64,000 bases of DNA from an uncultured Selenomonadales bacterium (GCA_900315345.1 OMYP01000007.1:124001-188000); one strand, 5' to 3'; positions 7,088 to 16,091 are shown, counted from the stretch's first letter. Numbers and translations are program-made. The notes: a model not told the origin generated them from the sequence alone.

Positions 7088-8392
7088 TTACTTCTGCCCC
7101 GCATAGTAGGCTTCTACTTTTTGCCGCATGGTCATGGGGCCGGTTTCTGATTTGGCTGATTCGTCAGCCTTTGCGATTTTTTTATCGCTGTTAATTGTTT
7201 TTTGGGCATCGTCTGCCGAAAGTTTACGGTTTTCTTTTTTATTCGTTTCCTTCACTGTAGTTTTGTCGCTGGCGGAAACAGCTTTCGCCGGTTTGCTGTT
7301 ACTCAAAATATCCCGCAGCCGGGTTTCCACCGATCCGGAATCAGCTACACCGTCAAAACTCATGATAGGCTGTTCACCAACCAGCAGCGTGTTCTCACTG
7401 TTGGTCCACACCGCTTCGTGCTGGCTGCCGTTATGGTAAACAGCGGAAAGATTACCTGCAATAAAGAATGCCTGCTCCTGGGGACTCATGGTACTTGTTT
7501 TGGCCGGAGTGTAAAAAGGTTTTCCTGCAACGGTGATCTGACCGGTTTCTGCATTAACTTTTACATTATTCCCGCTCCACTGGGTGATTTTTTTGCTGTA
7601 GTTATCACGACGGGAAATACTGGAAGGATGGTCGTTAAAGATTTCCGCAAAGCCGCTGGATTTGCTGCCGTTCTGTTCCAGGATATGCTGCCACAGGGCC
7701 GCGCCGCCGCCTACGTTGTATCCGGCACGGGTTGCGTACTCAAACGCCAGATTGTCTGCCTGACTTTCCATAGGTTTGGTCACCAGCTTGGCCGTGCCCA
7801 CCGCATTTACCAGGGTGGCGCCAATCACAGAAGCGTTATTGGGATTCTGGCTGGCGTACAGGGCAGAAAGCAGGGAAAGGGGCAGAGCTTTTTTCACTCC
7901 TGCTGCAGGATGATTCTTTTGTCCGTGGCCCATCTCGTGGGCGATAACAAAGGCCAGTTCGTCTTCATTATAATTCAGCTTGGTAAAGGCCCCAATGTTG
8001 ACGCTCATGTTGTGGCCCAGGGTGCAGAAAGCATTAAAGGACTTATCATTATTCACAAAATAGTTGTAGGGCTTTTTCACAATGGAGTCGTCCGTAAGGG
8101 CCACTGCATCGGACAGCCTCGTCATAATGCGGGCCAGCATGGCGTTGGCGGTAGGGTCGGAGTTGACGCCGTACTTGTCTTTGATTTGGCCCATGTAATC
8201 ATCACGGCCTTTGTTGTCCAGATAGTTGACCTGTTTATTCAGATAGGCGTACTGGGCTCCTACCTGGAATACGGCCAGCCCGGCGGACAACCAGTCCCAG
8301 GCCAGGGCTTCTTTGGGCATTACTGCACCGGTGGTAAGGGTCAGGCACAGGGCAGCGGAAGTTGCAGTGCGGAATACAGTGGATTTTTTCAT
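7088..8392 (-). CDS. M48-family zinc metalloprotease, secreted
   Basis: This 434-residue protein has an N-terminal signal peptide (residues ~1-31, ending ALA) and the zinc-binding motif HEMGH at 152-156, with the third ligand Glu at about 209 in ESQADNLAFEYA. This is the signature of M48 peptidases such as BepA/LoiP-like periplasmic quality-control proteases, which trim misassembled outer-membrane proteins. After the protease domain (to about residue 270) comes a stretch with WSGNNVKVN and a long charged Ser/Lys-rich tail (~355-434). The start has an AGGAGG-type site (TAGGAGGCTT). Neighbouring porins and the Negativicute envelope make a role in porin assembly plausible, but that is inference. 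It has an extended -10 promoter at 8446-8451 and may also be reached by transcription through the structured RNA region upstream. Confidence 0.87.
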   Translation of the reverse strand: MKKSTVFRTATSAALCLTLTTGAVMPKEALAWDWLSAGLAVFQVGAQYAYLNKQVNYLDNKGRDDYMGQIKDKYGVNSDPTANAMLARIMTRLSDAVALTDDSIVKKPYNYFVNNDKSFNAFCTLGHNMSVNIGAFTKLNYNEDELAFVIAHEMGHGQKNHPAAGVKKALPLSLLSALYASQNPNNASVIGATLVNAVGTAKLVTKPMESQADNLAFEYATRAGYNVGGGAALWQHILEQNGSKSSGFAEIFNDHPSSISRRDNYSKKITQWSGNNVKVNAETGQITVAGKPFYTPAKTSTMSPQEQAFFIAGNLSAVYHNGSQHEAVWTNSENTLLVGEQPIMSFDGVADSGSVETRLRDILSNSKPAKAVSASDKTTVKETNKKENRKLSADDAQKTINSDKKIAKADESAKSETGPMTMRQKVEAYYAGQK

Positions 8393-8445
8393 GGCAAAGC
8401 CTCCTATATCTGCAAATGAATTTCTTTAATTGTTATAGCACAATT

Positions 8446-8457
8446 ATTATAGCACAG
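8446..8457 (-). promoter_or_regulatory. Extended -10 promoter of the M48 protease gene
   Basis: The minus strand reads TGTGCTATAAT, an extended -10 with TATAAT at 8446-8451 and no good -35. The 10-mer TGTGCTATAA is repeated 16 bases downstream (8432-8441). Confidence 0.5.
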
Positions 8458-8487
8458 TCGGAGCCAGAATTTGTTGTAAATTTGTGA

Positions 8488-8543
8488 CAAAAAACACCCT
8501 GCATAGATCCGAATCAACGGACCCATACAGGGTGTTTTATTTT
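8488..8543 (-). terminator. Terminator-like hairpin before the M48 protease gene
   Basis: AAAACACCCTG (8491-8501) pairs with CAGGGTGTTTT (8528-8538), with further inner pairing around 8502-8527. On the minus strand it ends in TTTTTT, so it can terminate the transcript carrying the structured RNA at 8544-8680. Confidence 0.7.
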
Positions 8544-8680
8544 TAACTTCACCTGAACGGCGGAAGCTCTGTCAACCGTTTTCCAGAAGCAGGGGTGTCT
8601 CACGTCCCTGCCCAGCGGAGGAGGAGTGAAGTTAAAGGACAACGTTGCAAAGATGTTCTGCACGATACCCTTATAATAAT
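8544..8680 (-). ncRNA. Candidate structured RNA (three-way junction), unknown family
   Basis: The region lies between the terminator of the decarboxylase gene (8708-8735) and the terminator at 8488-8543. On the minus strand AACTTCAC and GTGAAGTT close an ~88-base domain holding two hairpins, GCAGGG/CCCTGC and AACGG/CCGTT, i.e. a three-way junction directly followed by a terminator. This could be a small RNA or a riboswitch-like leader of the M48 protease gene. I could not match it to a family. A 10-bp inverted repeat (ATAATAATCA) lies just upstream at about 8675-8708. Confidence 0.4.
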
Positions 8681-8707
8681 CACGCCTGCTACAGTATGAT
8701 TATTATC

Positions 8708-8735
8708 GAAAAGAACCGGCTGCTGTTGCAGCCGG
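8708..8735 (-). terminator. Intrinsic terminator of decarboxylase beta subunit copy 1
   Basis: CCGGCTGC (8716-8723) pairs with GCAGCCGG (8728-8735) with a 4-base loop, followed on the minus strand by TTCTTTTC. Confidence 0.8.
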
Positions 8736-8762
8736 GGAAATCAAAAAACTACATTGCAACCA

Positions 8763-9896
8763 TTATTTGCCGGCGGGTCCGATCATAGCCAGCATGGTAC
8801 CGGCTGCTACTGCAGTACCGATAACGCCTGCTACGTTGGGACCCATGGCATGCATCAGCAGGAAGTTGGCCGGGTTTGCTTTCTGGCCTACTACCTGGGA
8901 TACACGGGCTGCCATCGGAACTGCGGATACGCCCGCGGAACCGATCAGCGGATTTACTTTGCCGCCGGAAGCAATCTTCATGAACTGACCGAAAATACAA
9001 CCCATTGCAGTACCGGCTGCGAAAGCAACCAGACCTAAGCAGATAATCAGGATGGTGTCATATTTCAGGAACTTGTCTGCTTCCATGGTTAAACCGGTAC
9101 CTACAGACAGGAAAATCGTTACGATGTTCATCAGCGCGTTCTGTGCGGTGTCGCTCAGACGGTCCAGGCAGCCAGCTTCCTTATACAGGTTGCCCAGCAT
9201 CAGCATACCGATCAGGGAGCATACGGGAGGCAGCAGCAGGGAAATGAAAATCGTGGAGAAAATCGGGAAAATGATACGTTCAAACTTGGTTACCGTACGC
9301 AGCTGGTCCATTTTGATTTTCCGGTCCGCTTCACTGGTGCACAGCATCATGATAGGAGGCTGGATCAGTGGAACCAGGGACATGTAGGAGTAAGCTGCTA
9401 CTGCGATAGCGCCCAGCAGATGGGGAGCCATCTTTACGGTCAGGTAAATAGCCGTCGGGCCGTCAGCGCCGCCGATGATACCGATGGCAGCTGCTTCACG
9501 CAGGTCAAAGCCCAGCAGCATGGCGCCGATCAGAGCTACGAACACGCCGCCCTGGGCAGCAGCGCCCAGCAGCAGGGTCTTCGGGTTGGCGATCAGGGGA
9601 CCGAAGTCGGTCATGGCGCCAACGCCCATGAAAATCAGCGGAGGGAATACTTCGTGGTTGATACCGTACAGGATTACCTGCATTACGCCAGGATCGGTGG
9701 TAAAGCCGGTCTTGGGGATGTTGCCCAACAGGCAGCCGAATGCGATGTTGGACAGCAGCAGAGGTTCAAAACCTTTGCCGATAGCCAGGTAGAGCAGAAC
9801 TAAGCCTACCAGGAGCATGATTACGTTGCCGCTGGTCATGCCTTCGAAGCCGGAGTCATTCCATACGGACTGTAATGATACGATAAGTGCGTCCAT
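8763..9896 (-). CDS. Sodium-pumping decarboxylase beta subunit, copy 1
   Basis: This 377-residue membrane protein belongs to the OadB/MmdB/GcdB family. In such complexes it receives carboxybiotin from the carrier subunit, releases CO2 and drives Na+ out of the cell. The protein is hydrophobic with about nine or more membrane segments and carries the family motif [10 protein letters not shown] and the repeat-like [16 protein letters not shown] near the C-terminus. It differs from the copy at 27064-28197 at only about ten positions (for example MDALIV versus MEALIV). The start at 9896 has GAGG just upstream and matches the paralogue; an upstream in-frame extension to 9947 is not supported. Only the other copy lies in an operon with alpha, carrier and delta subunits, so this one probably supplies extra beta subunit for the same complex. 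Confidence 0.9.
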   Translation of the reverse strand: MDALIVSLQSVWNDSGFEGMTSGNVIMLLVGLVLLYLAIGKGFEPLLLSNIAFGCLLGNIPKTGFTTDPGVMQVILYGINHEVFPPLIFMGVGAMTDFGPLIANPKTLLLGAAAQGGVFVALIGAMLLGFDLREAAAIGIIGGADGPTAIYLTVKMAPHLLGAIAVAAYSYMSLVPLIQPPIMMLCTSEADRKIKMDQLRTVTKFERIIFPIFSTIFISLLLPPVCSLIGMLMLGNLYKEAGCLDRLSDTAQNALMNIVTIFLSVGTGLTMEADKFLKYDTILIICLGLVAFAAGTAMGCIFGQFMKIASGGKVNPLIGSAGVSAVPMAARVSQVVGQKANPANFLLMHAMGPNVAGVIGTAVAAGTMLAMIGPAGK

Positions 9897-10110
9897 AATT
9901 ACGTCCTCGTTTCTTTCATTAGTTTGCCCGGAAAGCCGGCGCCACATTGGGGCGTCACGCTTTCTGCATTAAATAAAGACATGGGGTCCAGCAATCAGTT
10001 TACTTTTTAAAATGCCTGCTGGCTGCATTTTAAAAGCCTGCAACTGCAAAACTCCGGAAAACGCCGATCAAATAAATTCGTTCAAATAATTTCATCCGCG
10101 ATTCCATTAA

Positions 10111-10146
10111 ATCCGGCCGCCGCCTGTGAGACCACGGCGACCGGAT
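10111..10146 (-). terminator. Hairpin downstream of DASS copy 1
   Basis: ATCCGG-CGCCG (10111-10122) pairs with CGGCG-CCGGAT (10135-10146). No strong T-run follows on the minus strand, so this may be a weak terminator or a processing hairpin between the transporter gene and the beta subunit gene. The rest of 9897-10178 holds no gene. Confidence 0.45.
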
Positions 10147-10178
10147 AAAACTTTTAAACCTTAATCAAATGGTCCCTA

Positions 10179-11484
10179 TCATCCCGGGAAGAAAGGCCAG
10201 AACATAGGAATCAGTACTACGGATACGATGAAGCATACGATTACCAGACCGGTACCGGCTTTCACGTAATCCATGAACTTGTATCCGCCAGGGCCTAACA
10301 CCAGAGTGTTAGGAGGCGTACCTACCGGAGTCGCAAATGCGCAGGATGCTGCAACAGCGATTGCCATCAGAACTGCGTGCGGGGAAGCACCCAGCTGTTT
10401 GGAAATAGCAATGCCGATGGGGCACAGCAGCGCTGCAGACGCCGTGTTGGACATGAACTGGGTCAGGCCGCAGCTCAGGATGAACAGTACGATGGTAACT
10501 ACCATCGGGGACGGGGAACCGCCCATGATACCTACTGCCCATTCTGCGATTACTTTGCCTGCGCCGGTTTTATCCATTGCAGAGGATACAGGCATCATGC
10601 CTGCAAATAGGAAAATCGTTACCCAGTCGATGGAAGCATAAGCCTGTTTTTCAGTTAAGCAGCCGGTCAGTACGCAAACGATGGCGCCGATGATGGCTGC
10701 CATTTCCAGGGTGATGCCTTTGATGCCCAGGGCCATGGTCAGTACTACTGCTAACAGGATCACGCCGGAAACGACCATCTTGCTAGAAGAAGTTTCGTTA
10801 GCTTCGATTTCCTGCTCGATTTCCTGATCCGCATCCAGTTCCCGTTTCGGGATCAGGTGCTTACCTACGAACATCATGTAAACCAAAGCAGCCAGGGTCA
10901 GAGGAATACCGATCTTTGCGAATTCAAAGAATCCGAAAGCACGGTAGCCGGCCTGTGCCAGAGCGCCGGATGCAATGATGTTAGGAGGCGTACCTACCAG
11001 AGTGATGATACCGCCAACGCCGCAGGCGAATGCCAGAGGCATCAGTTCGGTAGAAGCAGGGATCTTTGCTGCTGCGCACACGCCCAATACTACAGGCAGT
11101 TGCTGCTGCGCACACGCCCAATACTACAGGCAGTAAGCAGGCAGCTGTACCGGTGTTGGACAGTACGGAGGATAAAGCCGCGCCAACCAGCATGATGCCA
11201 ATCATCAGGCTGTTTTCACCGGTACCGGTGAATCTAACAACAGTTTCGCCGATTCTCTGAGCCAGGCCGGTGTAGAACATTGCTGCACCTACAACGAACA
11301 TGCCGGCAAACAGAACAACGGTGGAGTTGGACAGGCCGCTGAATACCTGTTTTGCGGGGATAAATCCCAGCAGGCCGCAGGCAATCGCGCCAGCCATAGC
11401 AGTAACCGCCAAAGGAATGATTTCAGTAACAAAGAATAAGGCGATTACTGCGAGAAGGATAAGACACTTTGTGGATTGAGCCAT
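10179..11484 (-). pseudogene. DASS/SLC13-type dicarboxylate transporter, broken by 34-bp tandem duplication
   Basis: The intact gene would encode a 423-residue divalent-anion:sodium symporter, the family that imports succinate and related acids. A 34-bp unit is present twice in tandem (11066-11099 and 11100-11133); removing one copy gives exactly 1272 bases in one frame. As it stands, the N-terminal reading frame (from ATG 11484) leaves the frame after the first SNT signature (SNTGTAACLLPVV), and the C-terminal 300 residues, with the second MSNTASAALL signature and two TPPN motifs, lie in another frame. Both substrate-binding hairpins are therefore separated. The start has an AGGAG site. It sits directly upstream of a decarboxylase beta gene, pairing Na+ export with Na+-driven uptake. 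It could be a true lesion, a reversible switch or an assembly error between two near-identical genes. Confidence 0.88.
11066..11133. repeat. 34-bp perfect tandem duplication
   Basis: The same 34 bases occur twice in a row. Since 34 is not a multiple of three, the duplication shifts the reading frame of the DASS gene. Confidence 0.95.
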
Positions 11485-11850
11485 TATAACTCCTCCTTTT
11501 TAATGAATCTCTCACACAACCTCTTAGTCTCACAGTTGCATTTTAAAATTACCACGTTTAGTGTAAAACCTCATTCTCTAAAAGTAGGAAATAAATGTAT
11601 GGCTAATTCTATAGTCTACATCGTTTGCTGTAATTTTCTTTTTAAAGTATTAGACTTTGCGTTTATTAAATATATTAAAACTTTAGTATTACATCTCGAA
11701 ATATGGATAATGCGGTTGTTTATTTTCTTTCTTGTCATCCATATTTTCAGGAAACAAAAAAAGGCAAAAACGGGAGTCCCGCTTTTGCCTTTTCGCTGTC
11801 AAATTTTCTTAAGAAAAGCTGTTTAAATGAGTTTCATTTATATCATCAGA
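11485..11850. other. AT-rich intergenic region
   Basis: It holds the presumed promoter region of the DASS gene and a bidirectional terminator at 11755-11793. I see no gene and no consensus promoter. Confidence 0.6.
11755..11793 (-). terminator. Terminator of the nadD-cvfB operon
   Basis: A long stem of AAAAGGCAAAA against TTTTGCCTTTT with an inner CGGGA/TCCCG gives a strong hairpin, about 60 bases past the cvfB stop. T-runs on both sides make it work in either direction. Confidence 0.8.
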
Positions 11851-12723
11851 TCATTCCTCTTTTAAAATGGTCCAGCCCTCTTCCTGGTAAATTTTTCCTT
11901 CTTTCATCAGTCGTCCCAGAGCCCTCTTAAAGGCAGCTTTGGAAATACCAAACTTCGTCTTGATGATCTCCGCCGGGGTATCATCGCAGTAAGGCATGCG
12001 GCCGTTCCGGGACCGGAGGGTTTCCAAAATGACCTGGGCGTCGTCTACCATGGCGTTTTCCTTTTGCTTGCGGAGGGAAACATCTACATGCCCGTCTTCC
12101 CGGATAAATGTGATCCGGGCTGTCACCTGCTCCCCATAACTGAGATACCGTTTAGGGTCTGCCTCGCTCCGGTGAAGGAACGCTATGTGACGGTCATTGG
12201 TGAAAATAAAGAATCCTTCTTTTGTAATATTATAGATGGTGCCTGTAACAGAATCCCCAACCTTTGCGTCTTCAATAGGCTTCGACGCTTTCGCCAGATC
12301 CTTGTCCACCTTCATGGTCACGGCAGGCCGACCGCTCTTATCCCGGTACAGCTTAATCCAGATCTTCTGGTCGGGACGCACCTTGCCCAGCATTTCCGTA
12401 TAGGGAAGGAACACACCCCGTTCCGCCCCGATATCCACAAAGCCCCCGTCCCGGGTCACGCTGATCACCTTTGCGTAGCCAAGCTGGCCTTCTTTCATCT
12501 TAGGAAGCTTCATACTGGCTGTCAGCCGTTTATGTGGATCAAGATATAAATAGACCCGGACTTCATCCCCTGGTTTTACCGGTGTGTCCTGCTGCTGCTT
12601 ATGGAGCAGGATATCGTCTGACGTGTTGCCTGTACCTGCATCCAGAAAGGCGCCCATGTCCGAGACCCTTACAACTTTCAGGGTAACTACGTCGCCGGCT
12701 TTATATTTCAGCTCATTCTCCAT
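11851..12723 (-). CDS. cvfB: S1-domain RNA-binding protein, CvfB/YitL family
   Basis: This ~290-residue protein resembles CvfB, a conserved RNA-binding regulator made of consecutive S1-like barrels and a C-terminal winged helix. S1-like units appear at about residues 1-65 (YKAGDVVTLKVVRVSDMGAFLD), 65-135 (GYAKVISVTRDGGFVDIG) and 140-205 (GDSVTGTIYNITKEGFFIF), and a winged-helix end (FKRALGRLMKEGKIYQEEGW) closes the protein. I chose the start at 12723 because AAGGGG lies upstream and MENELKYKAGD matches the usual N-terminus; an upstream ATG at 12756 has no good site. The start overlaps the end of rsfS by a few bases, indicating translational coupling. In staphylococci CvfB affects virulence gene expression; the role here is unknown. 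Confidence 0.87.
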   Translation of the reverse strand: MENELKYKAGDVVTLKVVRVSDMGAFLDAGTGNTSDDILLHKQQQDTPVKPGDEVRVYLYLDPHKRLTASMKLPKMKEGQLGYAKVISVTRDGGFVDIGAERGVFLPYTEMLGKVRPDQKIWIKLYRDKSGRPAVTMKVDKDLAKASKPIEDAKVGDSVTGTIYNITKEGFFIFTNDRHIAFLHRSEADPKRYLSYGEQVTARITFIREDGHVDVSLRKQKENAMVDDAQVILETLRSRNGRMPYCDDTPAEIIKTKFGISKAAFKRALGRLMKEGKIYQEEGWTILKEE

Positions 12724-13078
12724 CTCCGGTCCCCTTGAATCCTTCACTGGGGGCATCCGCCCACAGCTGTTCCAGATTATAAAAATCCCGCTCTTCTTCT
12801 AAAAAGATATGTACTACCGCGTCGCCAAAATCCATTAAGATCCAGCGGCCGCTGTTATATCCTTCCTTATGACGGCAAAAAACTTCTTCTTCCGCCAGTT
12901 TATCTTCAATGGCATCTGCAATAGCGCGAACCAGGGTTGTATTGGAAGCGCTGGCAATGACAAAATAATCTGTCATATAGGAAATGCCATCCATATTTAA
13001 CAGCAAAATATCTTTACCTTTTTTCTCATCCGCAACAGTTGCAATTTTTTCAGCTAATTCTCTTGGCTGCATGGCCAT
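12713..13078 (-). CDS. rsfS: Ribosomal silencing factor RsfS
   Basis: The protein of about 121 residues binds ribosomal protein L14 of the large subunit and blocks 70S formation under starvation. The family core is clear: KKGKDILLLNMDGISYMTDYFVIASASN, then the conserved WILMDFGDAVVHIFLEEERDFYNLEQLWADA, which is the end expected for RsfS. The start at 13078 has GGAGG eight bases upstream and gives the usual family length, whereas 13111 adds eleven residues without support. It lies between an LCP protein and cvfB in the classic nadD-yqeK-rsfS order. Confidence 0.93.
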   Translation of the reverse strand: MAMQPRELAEKIATVADEKKGKDILLLNMDGISYMTDYFVIASASNTTLVRAIADAIEDKLAEEEVFCRHKEGYNSGRWILMDFGDAVVHIFLEEERDFYNLEQLWADAPSEGFKGTGDGE

Positions 13079-13200
13079 ACAGTCTACCTCCGTAAATTTT
13101 TGTCTTAGCATTAATTTAAAATTGAAAACAATAAATTATTTTAGCGTTTACACTTTTTACGATCAACAATCACTCATAAAATTATTGCCTGAAACAGGAT

Positions 13201-14517
13201 TCAGTTTTTTGGCGCCGGCTGAGGTTTATTACTGATGATCGGTTTACGGATCACCGGCGGCGCATTCTTCTTAGGCGCTGATTTGGGCGTGTTGGAAATT
13301 GCCGGCGAAGATTTTGATTCCGTAGATTTTTTCACAGACGCTTTTTGATCGGTCTGAGGTTTACGAACTTCGTTCCCTGACTTTTTACTGTCCCCGTCCT
13401 CACGTTTTACAGCCGACGAAGAACTTCTCCCCTGCTGGCTTCCATATCCTTCTCCCGTAAAATTCTCTACCCCGGAAACCGGATCGTTGCTGTCGCTTTC
13501 ATCCTTGGCAGACATAAAAGGAATATCTACTTCCGTCAGGGATTTTTCAATTTCCGGGCGGGATGACTTCCAGTAACTGATCCCGCTGGTAGGAGAGTCA
13601 TAGAAATTGCCATATAACATACCGGAACGGATATTATTATCGGAAAGGATGTTAAACGTACGGGCCGCTTTTAACAGGGTAACCGTATCCATATCCGTTT
13701 CCACGTAGTTCTTTACTGTAGCCAGTATCTTGGGGATCTTTGCGATGTTTTCCACGGAAAACATCTGCAGCCCCAATGCTTTCAGGAATTTCTGCTGACG
13801 CTGGACCCGTCCGATATCCCCCAGTTCATCGGTCCGGAAACGGACGTACTGGCCGCTGAGATTTCCATCCAAATGCTGATAACCGTGTTTTATATCAATT
13901 TTCAGGTTTGCATAGGGATCTTCGTAATACATGTCTTTATCTACATAAAGATCCACGCCGCCTACCAGGTTGATGACTTCAATAAAACCCTGCCAGTTCA
14001 GCAGCGCATAATAATGGATGGGAATGCGCAGCAGGTTTGCAATGGTCTGTTTGGCCATGGCGACACCACCATAGGTATAGGCCGAATTCAGCTTTTCATA
14101 ATGGGTGTGTCCCGGCAGTATGACCATAGTATCCCGGGGCAGGGAAATCAGTGAGATTTTATGGGCCTCCGGATCAAAGCTGGCCACGATCATGGCATCT
14201 GTCCGCTTCGGTTCACTGGCATCCGCTTCACTGTCTCCGTCATCAATTCCCAACAACAGGACGTTAATACGCCGGTTCAGTTTTTCATCCTTTTCTATTT
14301 CCGTATTGGCAGCAACAGTTTTTCGTTCAGGCGCATTCAGGATGTTTGTATAAACCCATACTGAGCCCCAGAAAACACTGGTCAGCAGGACGGCAAGTAT
14401 CACTAAAAGAAGGAAGATACGCCCCCAGCGCAGCCGACGGCGTTTAGGCCGGTGGTAATGCCGGTTATGATCTTCAGTATGGTTAATATGGTTTCCGTTT
14501 CTGTTTTCCGAATCCAT
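13201..14517 (-). CDS. LytR-CpsA-Psr (LCP) family cell-wall ligase
   Basis: This 438-residue protein is a membrane-anchored transferase that attaches polymers to peptidoglycan using undecaprenyl-linked donors. It has a basic cytoplasmic N-terminus (HRPKRRRLRWGR), one membrane segment at about residues 31-55 and an outside LCP domain at about 80-310. Conserved LCP residues are visible in LLLGIDDGD, SDAMIVASFD-like (TDAMIVASFD), ISLPRDTMV and the later YVRFRTDELGDIGRVQRQQ. The tail beyond about residue 330 is long, disordered and rich in Ser, Lys and Pro (KSAPKKNAPPVIRKP), which is unusual and may contact the wall. Its ATG directly abuts the yqeK stop codon, so the two are translationally linked. 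In SLH-porin bacteria it might attach the wall polymer that SLH domains bind, but that is speculation. Confidence 0.9.
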   Translation of the reverse strand: MDSENRNGNHINHTEDHNRHYHRPKRRRLRWGRIFLLLVILAVLLTSVFWGSVWVYTNILNAPERKTVAANTEIEKDEKLNRRINVLLLGIDDGDSEADASEPKRTDAMIVASFDPEAHKISLISLPRDTMVILPGHTHYEKLNSAYTYGGVAMAKQTIANLLRIPIHYYALLNWQGFIEVINLVGGVDLYVDKDMYYEDPYANLKIDIKHGYQHLDGNLSGQYVRFRTDELGDIGRVQRQQKFLKALGLQMFSVENIAKIPKILATVKNYVETDMDTVTLLKAARTFNILSDNNIRSGMLYGNFYDSPTSGISYWKSSRPEIEKSLTEVDIPFMSAKDESDSNDPVSGVENFTGEGYGSQQGRSSSSAVKREDGDSKKSGNEVRKPQTDQKASVKKSTESKSSPAISNTPKSAPKKNAPPVIRKPIISNKPQPAPKN

Positions 14518-15117
14518 TTATTTCCTCTTTTTCCCGTTTTCTTTTTCCATTTTTTTATATCTGGCAGCCAGCTGGTTGTACCCTGCAATAGCATCCGGAT
14601 GTATCAGCGCCTCATCCTCCAGCAGATACCGAATCGTATTTTCATAGGATAAAAACATCGCCCTGTCCAGATTTTTAAAAGAAACGTCACGAAGTTCTTC
14701 AACGCCTTCAAAGTCCCTTCCCGGTTCGATCAGATCTGCCAGAAACACAATTTTTGCAATATCCGTCATATCCGAAGTCCCTGTAGAATGGTAACGGATT
14801 GCGTCCAGCACTTCCGGATCCGTAACGCCATATTTATGAACTGCGTAATATACTCCCAGCTTGGCATGAAGCAGGATCGGCTGTTCTTTTTCCGTATCGT
14901 CAACGTCTATTCCCAGTTCCCGCGCCTTTTGCAGACTTTCTTTTGTAGGAATCTGGCGCCCGCAGTCATGAAGCAGCGCGCCAACAGCCGTCTTTTCTTT
15001 GTCAGCATGAAAATGCGGTATCATCCGGAGGGCCGTTTCATATACCCTTATGGAATGTTCGTATCGCTTGCGGGGCAGGCTTTCCTCAAGCATAGCCCTC
15101 ATCTCTTCTATTGTCAT
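14518..15117 (-). CDS. yqeK: HD-domain hydrolase YqeK (bis(5'-nucleosyl)-tetraphosphatase family)
   Basis: This ~199-residue HD-domain protein belongs to the YqeK family, which hydrolyses diadenosine tetraphosphate to ADP. The metal-binding HD pair is visible in GALLHDCGRQ, preceded by the histidine in RYEHSIRVYETA, and later HAKLGVYYAVHKYG and FLADLIEPGRDFEG, all family signatures. The start at 15117 (MTIEEMR) has AAAGGG upstream; the longer form to 15159 runs into nadD without a ribosome-binding site. It lies between nadD and the LCP gene and overlaps neither, in the widespread nadD-yqeK-rsfS operon. Confidence 0.92.
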   Translation of the reverse strand: MTIEEMRAMLEESLPRKRYEHSIRVYETALRMIPHFHADKEKTAVGALLHDCGRQIPTKESLQKARELGIDVDDTEKEQPILLHAKLGVYYAVHKYGVTDPEVLDAIRYHSTGTSDMTDIAKIVFLADLIEPGRDFEGVEELRDVSFKNLDRAMFLSYENTIRYLLEDEALIHPDAIAGYNQLAARYKKMEKENGKKRK

Positions 15118-15136
15118 ATCGTTTACCCTTTTTTGA

Positions 15137-15751
15137 TTATTTTGACTGATACAGTTCACACCGGTACAGGTATTGTTCTACTGACAGAGGAACCATACCG
15201 CGCACCGGTTTTCCTTCACGCAGCCGTTTCCGGATCTCTGTTGAAGATATGGCAGTCTCCGGAACCTGTGCATGGATAATTTTCTCCTGTACCCAGGAGC
15301 CATAGATACGGACCAGTTTTTCCACACCGGCTTCCCCTTCATAACCCGGACGTTCCGCCGCCACAAAATGTACCAGACGCAGCAGATCCCCCGCCCGGTG
15401 CCAGGTATAAAGCTGCGTCAGGGAATCTTCTCCTATAATCAGGTATATTTCCGCATCCGGCCATAGCTCCTGCAAAAAATTCACCGTATCATAGGTGTAG
15501 GAAATTCCGCCTCTTTCATACTCCAGCGTACTGACCACAAAATCTTCATATTCCTGTACAGCCAGCTTCACCATGGCAAGACGGTGTTCCCAGGAAGCAA
15601 AATCCGACCGGGTCTGCTTGTGAGGCGGTATATAGGAAGGAAGAAATACGATCCTGTCAAAATTCAGTTGCTGCTGCACGGCGCGCGTCATGCGAAGATG
15701 TCCCATATGGATCGGGTCAAAAGTTCCCCCCATAATTGCCAGTCTTTCCAT
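15137..15751 (-). CDS. nadD: Nicotinate-nucleotide adenylyltransferase
   Basis: The ~204-residue enzyme joins ATP and nicotinate mononucleotide to deamido-NAD in NAD synthesis. The nucleotidyltransferase signature GGTFDPIHMGH is at residues 7-17, and the C-terminal ISSTEIRKRL motif is present. The start at 15751 has GGGAGG eight bases upstream. A promoter at 15783-15812 lies immediately upstream, so nadD is the first gene of its own operon even though proA and obgE, often joined with it, are further upstream beyond the MacAB genes. Confidence 0.95.
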   Translation of the reverse strand: MERLAIMGGTFDPIHMGHLRMTRAVQQQLNFDRIVFLPSYIPPHKQTRSDFASWEHRLAMVKLAVQEYEDFVVSTLEYERGGISYTYDTVNFLQELWPDAEIYLIIGEDSLTQLYTWHRAGDLLRLVHFVAAERPGYEGEAGVEKLVRIYGSWVQEKIIHAQVPETAISSTEIRKRLREGKPVRGMVPLSVEQYLYRCELYQSK

Positions 15752-15782
15752 GGCGCTGCCTCCCATTAATGAATTACATTAT

Positions 15783-15812
15783 ATTATACCAATCTTGTAC
15801 AAGTTTTGTAAA
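15783..15812 (-). promoter_or_regulatory. Promoter of the nadD operon
   Basis: TTTACA (15807-15812), 18 bases and TATAAT (15783-15788), with TGG before the -10, on the minus strand. It gives a leader of about 25 bases to the nadD start. Confidence 0.75.
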
Positions 15813-15992
15813 TAAACGGGTGGAAAATCTGTGTGATTTTCCGGCTGAAGGAGGAATAACGCAGCAACCTGAAACAGGCAGTCTGTACCGCAGGTTCCAA
15901 GTTCTTCATTGCCCCAGATAATACAGGCAATATTCCAGTACTGCAATAACAGCTGCAAGCATAAGTAACAGCTGCATCCTGTCCTTAATATC

Positions 15993-16033
15993 AAAAACAG
16001 TTTTAGGCCTTCCCAGAAATTCTGAGAAGGCCT
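15993..16033 (-). terminator. Terminator of the MacAB-like operon
   Basis: AGGCCTTC-CAG (16005-16016) pairs with CTG-GAAGGCCT (16022-16033), followed on the minus strand by AAAACTGTTTTTG. Confidence 0.6.
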
Positions 16034-16091
16034 CCAGAAATTGTTTTATTTTATGTAAAATACTATTTTCTTCGCACATTCATTTCCTTTA

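Noticed and set aside
7202-8419. 405-codon frame opposite the M48 protease
   Set aside because: It is a shadow of a gene with an intact HEMGH motif and signal peptide.
10179-11087. C-terminal part of the DASS gene as a separate intact protein
   Set aside because: Its apparent start is an internal TTG codon in the middle of a conserved transporter motif; the frame is the second half of one broken gene. The same holds for 25526-26434.
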